Assembly (NCBI GenBank): GCA_026986375.1
Contig: JALSOQ010000026.1
Span: forward strand, 1 to 64,000
Reading direction: 5' to 3'
From: Archaeoglobaceae archaeon
Lineage (GTDB): Archaea; Halobacteriota; Archaeoglobi; Archaeoglobales; Archaeoglobaceae
Length of the DNA: 64,000 nucleotides
The stretch's first letter is position 1. Each line of letters starts with the position of its first letter. Position numbers and translations under genes: made by a program. Under the pieces are notes generated by a model that had not been told where the DNA came from, did not search any database, and saw nothing but the letters and a program-made list of their open reading frames with translations. Below are positions 44,716 through 51,809 of the stretch, one piece after another.

Positions 44716-45693
44716 ATGGCGAAGGGACTCGATGTCGGAACTATGAATATAGTCTGCGCGGAGATGGAAGGAGAAAATGTCGTATTCGTCCAGCAGAGGA
44801 ACGCGTTCTTGGAGCTCGACTACAACGACATAACGAAGATGATGCTCGACAACGCGAACGTCCAGTATGTGATAAAGGGGGACAAGATATACGTTTTGGG
44901 AGACGACGCGATGAAGTTCGCGACCGTCTTCAGAAAGAGCACGAGAAGGCCGATGAAGACCGGAATTCTCAGCCCGGAGGAAAAGGAGGCTGTTCCGATA
45001 ATAAAGCTCATCGTTGAGAAGGTCTTGGGTGAGCCGAACTACGAGAACGAGATAGTCTGCATATCCTCTCCGGCAAATCCGATCGATTCCGACATAGAGA
45101 CGACCTACCACAGAAAGACGATGGAAGCTCTCGTCAGAAAGCTGGGATACAGTCCCTTCACGATCGATGAGGGTCTCGCTATTGTGTATTCCGAACTGGC
45201 GGACAACAGCTTCACCGGAATAGGAATCAGCTTCGGAGCGGGAATGACGAACGTCACCGCCGCTTACTTCGCCGCACCGATCGTTTCCTTCAGCATAGCG
45301 AGGGGTGGGGATTGGATAGACGAGAACGTCGCGAAGGCCACGGGAACTCCGAAGGAGCAGGTCTGTGCGATAAAGGAGAACAACTTCGAACTGAAGTATG
45401 AGGTCGAACTGGGTAGCGTCGAAGGAGCTCTCGCGATATACTACGATTACCTCATCACATACGTCGTGGAAAACCTCAAGAGAAAGCTGACCGAGGTCAC
45501 ACCCCCGCAGGTGGACTTTCCGATAGTGCTCGCCGGAGGAACCTCAAAGCCGAGAGGATTCAAGAGGGTTTTCGAGGAGAAGATATCCCAAGTCGGGTTG
45601 CCCGTGGACGTCTCTCAGATAAGGATGGCGAGGGATCCGCTCTTCAGCGTTGCGAGAGGCTGTCTTATAGCGGCGAAAACCAAGGAAGAATAG
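44716..45693 (+). CDS. Actin-like ATPase (MreB/Hsp70 fold)
   Basis: A 325-residue ATPase of the actin superfamily. Phosphate 1 loop GLDVGTMNIVCAE (residues 5-17), phosphate 2 region GIGISFGAGMTNVTAAY, a MreB-like IARGGDWIDENVAKATG and the adenosine motif IVLAGGTSKPRGF. It has no signal or membrane segment. It may polymerise or act as a switch, but this cannot be read from sequence. It lies between a membrane protein gene and the AMA ATPase gene. It is unlike crenactin, FtsA and DnaK in length and motifs. Confidence 0.85.
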   Translation: MAKGLDVGTMNIVCAEMEGENVVFVQQRNAFLELDYNDITKMMLDNANVQYVIKGDKIYVLGDDAMKFATVFRKSTRRPMKTGILSPEEKEAVPIIKLIVEKVLGEPNYENEIVCISSPANPIDSDIETTYHRKTMEALVRKLGYSPFTIDEGLAIVYSELADNSFTGIGISFGAGMTNVTAAYFAAPIVSFSIARGGDWIDENVAKATGTPKEQVCAIKENNFELKYEVELGSVEGALAIYYDYLITYVVENLKRKLTEVTPPQVDFPIVLAGGTSKPRGFKRVFEEKISQVGLPVDVSQIRMARDPLFSVARGCLIAAKTKEE

Positions 45694-45766
45694 TTTTTTA
45701 TAATTCTTTATCTATTTTGTGGGTGACAGCATAAGGGATATTAATAACCTACTCTAACGATATAGC

Positions 45767-46843
45767 GTGAACAGGTATAAGAGGAACAGCGAACAGCCGA
45801 GGGTTGGAGAAGTTAGGTATCTCGTGTTGAGACCCTTGGGATATCCCCTCAAGGCGAGCTATCACGAGTATCCGGTAGTGGACAATCCGAGGGTCTTCGA
45901 GAAATACGCGAAGGATCAGTGGAAGGGAGAATACGTTTCGAAGGGGAAGCTTTTGTTCGACTACAGGATGTTCCCCGACTTCGCGTTCGAAGTGGTAAGT
46001 GCGGAGCCCGACGGAATAATCACCGACTCCACTATAATACTGGTGGAAAATCCTTCGAGAGTGATAGAGACGGAGATCGTGAAGGACGTAAGGCTCAGCG
46101 ATGTGGTAGGGCAGGAGGATGCCAAGAGGAAGGTCAAGGTCATCTTGGAATACCTCAGGAATCCTGAGAAGTTCGGAAAGTGGGCTCCGAAGAACGTCCT
46201 CTTCTACGGCCCACCGGGAACGGGGAAGACGATGATGGCGAAGGCGCTGGCGAACGAGGCGGATGTTCCGTTCCTTTCGGTTAAGTCCACCAAGCTCATA
46301 GGAGAGCACGTGGGAGACGGGGCGAGGAGGATCCACGAGCTATACGAAAAGGCGAGGCAGGTTGCCCCTTGCGTGGTTTTCCTCGACGAGTTCGATTCAA
46401 TAGCTCTGGACAGGAGCTATCAGGATTTGAGAGGGGACGTCAGCGAGGTCGTCAACGCTCTGCTCACGGAGTTGGACGGAATTCAAAAGAACGAGGGGAT
46501 ATGCACGATAGCGGCAACGAACAGGATAGAGATGCTCGACCCTTCGATTAGAAGCAGGTTCGAGGAGGAGATTGAGTTCAAGCTTCCGAACTACGAGGAA
46601 AGACTGCAGATTCTGAAGAACAACCTAAGAGACTTCCCGCTAAAGGTTAGGGCGAACTTGGACGTCGTGGCGAAGAACACGGAAGGTTTTTCCGGAAGGG
46701 ACTTGGTCGAGAAGGTGATAAAGTCCGCTCTGCACAAGGCGATTGCAGAGGGGAAGGAAGTAATAGAGACGGACGATTTTATGAACGTCGTGGAGAGAAT
46801 TAAAACTCCCTCGAAGCAACCGCCGAAGCACATGTTCTTATGA
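45767..46843 (+). CDS. AMA-type AAA ATPase
   Basis: A 358-residue hexameric AAA ATPase. The N-domain contains LRPLGYPLKASYH with the GYPL motif (residues 25-28) that marks AMA proteins of methanogens and Archaeoglobus. The AAA module has Walker A GPPGTGKT (148-155), Walker B VVFLDEFDSIAL (Asp207, Glu208) and ATNRIEMLDPSIRSRFE with the arginine finger. Such ATPases unfold or remodel proteins; the partner is unknown. The start is a GTG at 45767, about 24 bases after GATATTAATAAC (45737-45748). It follows the actin-like gene after 73 bases with its own promoter. Confidence 0.88.
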   Translation: MNRYKRNSEQPRVGEVRYLVLRPLGYPLKASYHEYPVVDNPRVFEKYAKDQWKGEYVSKGKLLFDYRMFPDFAFEVVSAEPDGIITDSTIILVENPSRVIETEIVKDVRLSDVVGQEDAKRKVKVILEYLRNPEKFGKWAPKNVLFYGPPGTGKTMMAKALANEADVPFLSVKSTKLIGEHVGDGARRIHELYEKARQVAPCVVFLDEFDSIALDRSYQDLRGDVSEVVNALLTELDGIQKNEGICTIAATNRIEMLDPSIRSRFEEEIEFKLPNYEERLQILKNNLRDFPLKVRANLDVVAKNTEGFSGRDLVEKVIKSALHKAIAEGKEVIETDDFMNVVERIKTPSKQPPKHMFL

Positions 46844-47001
46844 AAATCAAATCTCATACTGGATACCGGGAGGACTTACAAAATATTTTAAAAAATTCGA
46901 ACTTCGTCGCCTAAGATTAGTTTCACAACGGATGTTCTTACATGATTTGGGGAATTCGAAGTTGTCGAAATTGGAACGAAAGGGTCCATACGATTTTGGA
47001 A

Positions 47002-47060
47002 CGATCAGTCGACATCCCTGTCATCATCCTCCGTCAGACCCGATGGGTTTCATCACCGTC
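47002..47060 (-). ncRNA. Candidate C/D box sRNA A
   Basis: Minus strand: C box GTGATGA (47056-47050), guide of 12 bases (47049-47038), D' CTGA (47037-47034), a six-base spacer, C' ATGATGA (47027-47021), guide of 12 bases (47020-47009), D CTGA (47008-47005). Both guides are the standard 12 bases. A TATA-like CTTTTATTCT (minus strand, 47079-47088) would start transcription at about 47060, four bases before the C box. The flanks ACG and CGT can pair. Confidence 0.75.
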
Positions 47061-47089
47061 GGAATTACTCCACGATAGAATAAAAGTGT

Positions 47090-47147
47090 TGTGTCAGTCC
47101 CGCGCACGTCATCATTGAATCAGTCCGGGTCGACATCATCATCCGAA
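47090..47147 (-). ncRNA. Candidate C/D box sRNA B
   Basis: Minus strand: C box ATGATGA (47142-47136), guide of 12 bases (47135-47124), D' CTGA (47123-47120), a four-base spacer, C' ATGATGA (47115-47109), guide of 11 bases (47108-47098), D CTGA (47097-47094). All four boxes match the consensus. The promoter is less clear: an AAATTGAATA stretch lies about 26 bases upstream on the minus strand. Confidence 0.75.
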
Positions 47148-47177
47148 ACGTTTTAGTCTCGGAGGTGTATTCAATTT

Positions 47178-47235
47178 GGCGGATGATGACGTCCGGCCCT
47201 TCCGATTAGTGAGGAAACGTTTTAGGTCTGACGCC
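47178..47235 (+). ncRNA. Candidate C/D box sRNA C
   Basis: Plus strand: 5' stem GGCG (47178-47181), C box ATGATGA (47183-47189), guide of 12 bases (47190-47201), D' CCGA (47202-47205, variant), C' GTGAGGA (47209-47215, variant), guide of 12 bases (47216-47227), D CTGA (47228-47231), 3' stem CGCC (47232-47235). The end stem pairs perfectly. TTTTAG (47151-47156) lies about 25 bases upstream. Confidence 0.72.
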
Positions 47236-47290
47236 GATGACGAACTTGCCCTTCTCTGAGCGGTGATGAAAACCCAGGGCACTCCGAGGC
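47232..47290 (+). ncRNA. Candidate C/D box sRNA D, sharing bases with sRNA C
   Basis: Plus strand: stem GCC (47233-47235), C box ATGACGA (47237-47243), guide of 12 bases (47244-47255), D' CTGA (47256-47259), C' GTGATGA (47263-47269), guide of about 14 bases (47270-47283), D CCGA (47284-47287, variant), stem GGC (47288-47290). Its 5' stem is the 3' stem of sRNA C, so the two cannot both be complete from one transcript. Confidence 0.65.
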
Positions 47291-47296
47291 GAAAGA

Positions 47297-47305
47297 TTTT
47301 AAATT
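47297..47305 (+). promoter_or_regulatory. TATA box of sRNA E
   Basis: TTTTAAATT lies about 27 bases before the 5' stem of sRNA E (47327), the correct distance for an archaeal promoter. Confidence 0.55.
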
Positions 47306-47326
47306 CCCGCCGTTCTACCGATTAAA

Positions 47327-47382
47327 GCCCGATGAAGAAAAAACAGTTCTGACAAATGATGAATTTGCCGATTACCGAGGGC
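47327..47382 (+). ncRNA. Candidate C/D box sRNA E
   Basis: Plus strand: stem GCCC (47327-47330), C box ATGAAGA (47332-47338), guide of 10 bases (47339-47348), D' CTGA (47349-47352), C' ATGATGA (47356-47362), guide of 12 bases (47363-47374), D CCGA (47375-47378, variant), stem GGGC (47379-47382). The stem pairs perfectly and the gene has its own TATA box. The second guide is complementary to TCGGCAAAT, which I remember as part of a conserved archaeal 23S rRNA segment; not verified. Confidence 0.72.
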
Positions 47383-47433
47383 CATTTGAACGTCCGATCG
47401 GTGCAAAAATAATTGAAGGTGTAATAAAATGGT

Positions 47434-47757
47434 TTAGCCGAACAGAGCTCCAAGCCCTTCCAGAGCCTCCTCTTCTGCCTTCTCTTCCTCCTCTTCCTTC
47501 TTTTCCTCTTCCTCCTTCTTCTCCTCTCCCGCTGCAGCTTCCGCGGTAGCGGCTGCCGGAGCGGGTGCGGCCACCGCAGGAATTGCCGCCTTCGAAATCG
47601 CCTCGTCTATGTCGATTCCTTCCAGAGCCGCGACGAGCGCTTTGACCCTCGCCTCGTCCACTTCCACACCTGCCGCTTCGAGCACCGCCTTAACGTTCTC
47701 CTCGTTTATCTCCTTACCCGCAGCGTGCAACAACAACGCCGCATACACATACTCCAT
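47434..47757 (-). CDS. rpl12: 50S ribosomal protein P1 (L12 type)
   Basis: A 107-residue stalk protein that recruits elongation and initiation factors. The N-terminal dimerisation part is helical ([20 protein letters not shown]). An Ala/Pro hinge follows ([20 protein letters not shown]), then a Lys/Glu run and the tail [11 protein letters not shown] that contacts translation factors. The ATG at 47757 is chosen because GGAGGTG lies about seven bases upstream; ATG at 47763 is too close to it. It is the last gene of the L1-P0-P1 operon. Confidence 0.94.
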   Translation of the reverse strand: MEYVYAALLLHAAGKEINEENVKAVLEAAGVEVDEARVKALVAALEGIDIDEAISKAAIPAVAAPAPAAATAEAAAGEEKKEEEEKKEEEEEKAEEEALEGLGALFG

Positions 47758-47772
47758 ACCCATCACCTCCGA

Positions 47773-48786
47773 TTAGCCGAAGAGAGCACCCAAACCTTCC
47801 AAAGCCTCTTCCTCTCCACTCTCTTCCTCCTCTTCCTTCTCCTCCTCTTCCTCCTTCTTCTCCTCTACCTTTTCTTCAACCTTGGCCTCGACCTTCAACC
47901 CCGAAATCCTACCCTTCAAATCTTCATCCAAAGCCTCATCCGGCAACAAAGATGCCAAAGCGAGCATTTCCGCGTAAGCCTTCGAAAGGATCTCCGGCAT
48001 TACATCCTTCTCGAATATTCCGGCGTTTATCGCCAAGTTCTTCGCGTCCATCACGGCCTTCATTATGAGTATCTCCGCGGTCTCCTCCGTAACGTATGCG
48101 GCGTTTACAGCTAAGTTCAAGGCCTTCTGGAAAGCTTCCGCTATCTGTCCCTTCATCGCCTCCTCATCTATCGCCAGAACGTCCGGAGTGAGAATGACTC
48201 CGCTGTCGTATATTGCCCTTACGTCCAAACCTATCTTTATCGGCTTTATGTCCAGCTTCTCCAAAGCCCTCGCAACTTCCGGCCTAACGACCTCTCCAGC
48301 TTTGACTACGGTTACAGTCTCTTTTATTACTATCTTTCCCTTCTCTATCGCCGCCGGAAGTCCAGCAGCCTGTAGCTCACCGATTATGGGGCCCGGTGGG
48401 AACGGCGTGGGTCCCTTCTCCACCACCACATCCACCGGAGAAACTTGGCCGGGTTTCAATGGGGAAGGGATTTTAGTCTCCTCAAGCATCTTGTAGAGCT
48501 TGAAGGGATTTATGTCCGTCGCAACTATCGCCGTCTGATCGTATATGAACTCCTTGAGCTTCTCGAAGTCACCGCCCAAAGCGTCTATCGCCTTCTCAAG
48601 TAACGTATTCTTGACGACCTTTATCACCGCCTTACCCCTGAAGTCCCTCCTTATCCTCTGCATCTGATTTGAAGGAACGCCCCTAAAACAGACGATCGCT
48701 ATTACGGGATAACTCGAAAATATCCTCCTTATCTCCTCAACCGCCTCGACCTTCCACTTGGGAGGAGCTCCCCTTACAGCCGCCAT
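47773..48786 (-). CDS. rplP0: 50S ribosomal protein P0 (L10)
   Basis: The 337-residue stalk base protein. The rRNA-binding domain is N-terminal (KVEAVEEIRRIFSSYPVIAI, GVPSNQMQRIRRDFRGKA). The insertion domain and the spine helices that bind P1 dimers follow. The C-terminus is acidic and ends [11 protein letters not shown], the same as P1, as is usual. It sits between L1 and P1 on one strand. Confidence 0.95.
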   Translation of the reverse strand: MAAVRGAPPKWKVEAVEEIRRIFSSYPVIAIVCFRGVPSNQMQRIRRDFRGKAVIKVVKNTLLEKAIDALGGDFEKLKEFIYDQTAIVATDINPFKLYKMLEETKIPSPLKPGQVSPVDVVVEKGPTPFPPGPIIGELQAAGLPAAIEKGKIVIKETVTVVKAGEVVRPEVARALEKLDIKPIKIGLDVRAIYDSGVILTPDVLAIDEEAMKGQIAEAFQKALNLAVNAAYVTEETAEILIMKAVMDAKNLAINAGIFEKDVMPEILSKAYAEMLALASLLPDEALDEDLKGRISGLKVEAKVEEKVEEKKEEEEEKEEEEESGEEEALEGLGALFG

Positions 48787-48787
48787 T

Positions 48788-49435
48788 TCAAATCACCCTC
48801 ACAGCGGGACCCATAGTTGTCTTAACGTATATGGACTTTATATTCTGGGCGGGGTTCTCATACTTGTTCTCCACCACCTTCAGTATCTCCAAAGCGTTTT
48901 CCGCCAGCTTCTCCGGATCCATATTCCTCTTTCCTATGGGTGCGTGGAAAGTCGGCTTGTCCCTCGTTCTTATCTTTACCGACTTCTTGAGCTTGTCTAT
49001 CATCGGCTTGGGATCCGCCAAAGGTGGGATCGGCTGAGGCATCTTACCCCTCGGCCCGAGTATGGGACCGAGCTTCCTACCTATTTCGGGCATCAGCGTT
49101 GCTTCCGCTATGAAGAAGTCCATCTGCTTCGCCAGCTTCTTGGCCTGCCTCTTGTTCTTTGCAAGCTCATCTATGTCCTCCGGTCCCAAAACGATGTCCG
49201 CTCCCGCCTCCTTCGCCTTTAAGGCCGTTTCACCTCTCGCGAAAACCCCCACCTTCCTCGGCTTGCCCAGTCCGTGTGGCAACGTTACTATTGCGTCTAT
49301 TCTATTTTCCGGCCTTCTCATATCGACGTTCTTCAGGTTTACAGCCATCTCTACCGTTTCTAAGAACTTCCTCGGTTTCGCCTTCTGAATCGCCTCGCTT
49401 ATAGCTTCGACGAGCCTTTCCTTTTCCACGATCAC
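48788..49435 (-). CDS. rpl1: 50S ribosomal protein L1
   Basis: A 215-residue two-domain protein of the L1 stalk that binds 23S rRNA and, in archaea, often its own mRNA. Seen: MAVNLKNVDMRRPENRIDA, PHGLGKPRKVGVFA, LMPEIGRKLGPILGPRGKMPQP and the KSVKIRTRDKPTFHAPIG strand. The start is one of three GTGs (49444, 49435, 49429). I prefer 49435 because GGTGAT lies about four bases before it. It is the first gene of the operon. Confidence 0.94.
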   Translation of the reverse strand: MIVEKERLVEAISEAIQKAKPRKFLETVEMAVNLKNVDMRRPENRIDAIVTLPHGLGKPRKVGVFARGETALKAKEAGADIVLGPEDIDELAKNKRQAKKLAKQMDFFIAEATLMPEIGRKLGPILGPRGKMPQPIPPLADPKPMIDKLKKSVKIRTRDKPTFHAPIGKRNMDPEKLAENALEILKVVENKYENPAQNIKSIYVKTTMGPAVRVI

Positions 49436-49444
49436 GCAGATCAC

Positions 49445-49510
49445 CCCGTAGTCCCAACGGCCTTCGGCCTCCTACGGACTCCTCCCATGCCTTCGCCAAG
49501 ATATTTTAAG
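49445..49510 (-). promoter_or_regulatory. Leader of the L1-P0-P1 operon with L1-site-like hairpin
   Basis: On the minus strand, a TATA box CTTAAAATAT (49501-49510) predicts a start near 49480. The leader then folds with CCGTAG (49477-49472) pairing CTACGG (49451-49446), and an inner stem GGCC/GGCC, leaving an asymmetric loop of GA against GTTGGGA. The hairpin ends just before the ribosome site GGTGAT. This fits L1 feedback control of its own operon, as in methanogens. Confidence 0.55.
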
Positions 49511-49557
49511 TTATCGCTGGATGCGGAACACCGCGTTTGAACACCACACTAACCTTT

Positions 49558-50394
49558 TTATTCGATCAAAACCCTAATTAAGTCTTTATCGTTCACCATT
49601 CCTATCAGCCTTTCGTTCTCGTCCAAAACGGGCATGTGATCTACGTCGTGCTTAACCATCAGCTTAGCGCATCTACTCACCGAAGTCTGGGGGTAGACGG
49701 AAACCGCATCCTTCATGAAGATCTTTACTGGCTCCTTAGGAAGCTTGACTACGCTTATTTCGAAGTACTTTATCGTGTAATCTCTGATTCCATCCCAAGT
49801 CCAAGCGTCGTCGGTATCGCTTGAGGAAGAATACTGGGTTTGCTCCAAAAATTCCTCTATGAGCGTTTCGGTGAGCATGATCTTTTCGTCTATCAAACCC
49901 ACGAGTTGGGCGTTGGAATCTATGACCGGACATATTTCGGAATTGCTCAGCCTCATAATCTCCCCCACGACGTTTAACGGCGTTTCCTCCCAGACGCATA
50001 CCATCGAATAACTCATGTAATTCTTAACGGGTTTGTCTATATCCAAGCTCGCGATCAGCTTGATCAGGTCCTTGACAGTAACTATTCCGACGAGCTTTCC
50101 ATCCCTAACCACGGGAAGTCTGTGGAAGGGGTTGTTCAGAAATATTTCAACGACCTTCTCTACCGGATCGTCCTCATTAACCGTAACCGGATTTGGAGTC
50201 ATCAACAAAGCCAGCTGATCCTCCTCTATCTTTCTGAGAATGTCCTTCCTCGTCACTATTCCAACTACCTTCCCGTCCTTCAGAACGGGGACAGCTGATA
50301 TTCCGTGTTTTTTGAACAGTTCGAGAACAAACCTCCTGTTGTTCGGAAGCGTCACGTATATGACGTTTTTTGTCATTATCTCCTTAACCTTCAT
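49558..50394 (-). CDS. Protein with four CBS domains
   Basis: A 278-residue protein of two CBS pairs and nothing else: units at about 5-55, 65-120, 125-190 and 220-275 (MTKNVIYVTLPNNRRFVLEL, GIVTVKDLIKLI, GLIDEKIML, GMVNDKDLIRVLI). Such proteins sense adenine nucleotides or metals and regulate partner proteins, which are unknown here. The ATG at 50394 (MKVKEIMTKN) is preferred to a TTG at 50406. A TATA-like GGTATATATCT (minus strand) lies about 20 bases upstream. Confidence 0.85.
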   Translation of the reverse strand: MKVKEIMTKNVIYVTLPNNRRFVLELFKKHGISAVPVLKDGKVVGIVTRKDILRKIEEDQLALLMTPNPVTVNEDDPVEKVVEIFLNNPFHRLPVVRDGKLVGIVTVKDLIKLIASLDIDKPVKNYMSYSMVCVWEETPLNVVGEIMRLSNSEICPVIDSNAQLVGLIDEKIMLTETLIEEFLEQTQYSSSSDTDDAWTWDGIRDYTIKYFEISVVKLPKEPVKIFMKDAVSVYPQTSVSRCAKLMVKHDVDHMPVLDENERLIGMVNDKDLIRVLIE

Positions 50395-50507
50395 CGGTAT
50401 TGGCAAAGATATATACCGATAAATACTTTTTGTCGAAAACTTGGCAAAAAATCCGTTTAGAGATAATTTGAATTTGTATTTAAATAAATTTTAAAGATTA
50501 TAATGTA

Positions 50508-50568
50508 TATTGGTAGGTCGTAAAAGTTTTCATAAAATATTCATACAAATCCTTAAATATTACCAATA
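50508..50568. promoter_or_regulatory. Inverted repeat and TATA box before CGGC copy 2
   Basis: TATTGGTA (50508-50515) and its complement TACCAATA (50561-50568) flank the promoter TTAAATATT (50553-50561) of the gene that starts at 50582. The right arm sits directly downstream of the TATA box, so a regulator could bind there. The arms are 45 bases apart. Confidence 0.4.
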
Positions 50569-50581
50569 CAAACGATGCATT

Positions 50582-50926
50582 ATGAAAGCAGTTATACTTG
50601 CGTGCGATAAAATTAGGGACAATACCAGGATCGGATGCTTGAAATGTCTCAAAGCGATATCGGAGAAAAGCGGTAAGTTCGAAGGAATTAAAGGTTTGGA
50701 AATCGTCGCTTGGACTAGTTGCGGAGGTTGCCCGGGATTCCCCATCGCAAGACTTAAGCTCATAAGGGAGATGCTCAACGCCGAAAACAGGGACTTCGAT
50801 ACGGTCTTTCTGGCTGGATGTATTCTCATGGCAAACAAGAACTTCTGTCCGATGGATCTCGACGAGCTCGAAAACAAGATTAGAAAGACTTTCGGTGTGG
50901 AGGTTATAAGGGGTACACACCCCTAA
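50582..50926 (+). CDS. CGGC domain protein (copy 2)
   Basis: A 114-residue paralogue of the protein at 35843. Shared: MKA(V/I)IL(A/C)C, IRD...IGC.(K/R)CL, SCGGCPGF with the CGGC motif, a Cys in the middle (LAGCILMA), and CPMDLDELE...GTHP at the end. All cysteine positions except those at the start agree, so the metal site is conserved. It is alone in its transcript, and the 3' end overlaps nth by four bases. Function unknown. Confidence 0.8.
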   Translation: MKAVILACDKIRDNTRIGCLKCLKAISEKSGKFEGIKGLEIVAWTSCGGCPGFPIARLKLIREMLNAENRDFDTVFLAGCILMANKNFCPMDLDELENKIRKTFGVEVIRGTHP

Positions 50927-51573
50927 CATTTTTTAGGACATTTTTCGGCGAAAGGACACTCCCCGCAAAGGGGTTTTATCGGCTTACATACGGTCTGCCC
51001 GAAACCGACGAAAGGCCTGTTGATCCTGTGCCAAAGATTTTTGGGAACTACCTTCATTAGCTCCTTTTCCGTTTCCTCCGGTCTCTTGGTGTCCACTATT
51101 CCCATGCGGTTCGCTATCCTGTGGACGTGGGTGTCCACGGCTATGGCCGGTTTTCCGAAAGCGTTCGCCAGAACTATGTTCGCGACCTTCCTACCCACTC
51201 CGGGCAACTTCAGAAGGTCATCGATGTTGTCGGGAACCTTGGAACCGTATTTTTCCACGAGGATTTTAGAGAGCTTCACTATGTTCTTGGCCTTAGTCCT
51301 ATGAAATCCCACGCCCCTAATCATCTCGGCGAGTTTTTCCTCGCCCATCCTCAAAACGTCTCTCGGTTCACGGACTTCCTTAAACAGCCTCTCGCTGACC
51401 TTTATCGTCTGCTCGTCCCTCGTCCTCGTGCTCAAAATCGCGGATATCAGTATTTGGAAGGGATTCCTGTTGCCTTTGAAAGAATAGACCGGCGCATTCC
51501 TCTTTTTAGCTTCTCTCTCCATCGATTCGAGCAGTTCCTCCCAGCTTAAATCTGCGATAGCAGTTCCTCGCAT
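50923..51573 (-). CDS. nth: Endonuclease III (DNA glycosylase/AP lyase)
   Basis: Removes oxidised pyrimidines in base excision repair. The 216-residue protein has the helix-hairpin-helix LPGVGRKVAN with the catalytic lysine (Lys129), the catalytic aspartate in AVDTHVHRIANRMG (Asp147), and the C-terminal [4Fe-4S] cysteines CKPIKPLCGECPFAEKC. The start at 51573 overlaps rpoL by 28 bases; a later start near MEREAKKR is possible. It is in the minus-strand run METTL5 - csl4 - rpoL - nth. Confidence 0.94.
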   Translation of the reverse strand: MRGTAIADLSWEELLESMEREAKKRNAPVYSFKGNRNPFQILISAILSTRTRDEQTIKVSERLFKEVREPRDVLRMGEEKLAEMIRGVGFHRTKAKNIVKLSKILVEKYGSKVPDNIDDLLKLPGVGRKVANIVLANAFGKPAIAVDTHVHRIANRMGIVDTKRPEETEKELMKVVPKNLWHRINRPFVGFGQTVCKPIKPLCGECPFAEKCPKKC

Positions 51574-51809
51574 GCTTTGATTATCTTCTCGTTCGCCTCC
51601 TTTATAGCTTCGAGCGGACTCTTACTTCCGTCAGTCCTAACGAAAAGCTCCGGTTCTCCGGTTAGAGGGTGGGGTATGTGGTATTTCGCTATGACTACGC
51701 TCTCATCTTCCAAGAGGTAATGCTGAAGCAGGTTTAGATACGTGTGATCTTCCCCCTTCACGAGCAACTTGACGTAGTTTTCACCCATTTCGAGAACCTT
51801 TACCTCCAT
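51546..51809 (-). CDS. rpoL: RNA polymerase subunit L (Rpb11 type)
   Basis: An 87-residue assembly subunit that pairs with RpoD. Seen: GEDHTYLNLLQHYLLEDESVVIA and YHIPHPLTGEPELFVRTDG, the alpha-motif of the family, then a helix. The ATG at 51809 has GGGAGGTG about five bases upstream. Its 5' end lies inside the csl4 gene (29-base overlap) in another frame. Confidence 0.94.
   Translation of the reverse strand: MEVKVLEMGENYVKLLVKGEDHTYLNLLQHYLLEDESVVIAKYHIPHPLTGEPELFVRTDGSKSPLEAIKEANEKIIKACEELLSQI

Larger units (their letters stand above)
46844..47433. other. 590-base stretch without a protein gene, cluster of C/D box sRNAs
   Basis: There is no credible coding frame. After an AT-rich, terminator-like piece (about 46878-46900) and an unexplained 100 bases, the region holds at least five candidate C/D box sRNAs, listed separately: two on the minus strand (47000-47060, 47090-47147) and three on the plus strand (47178-47235, 47232-47290, 47327-47382). 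47383-47433 is AT-rich and lies before the end of the P1 gene. Confidence 0.7.

Noticed and set aside
46860-46970. Hairpin of GAACTTCG and CGAAGTTG as a regulatory RNA
   Set aside because: Short and imperfect, 50 bases apart and with no supporting context.
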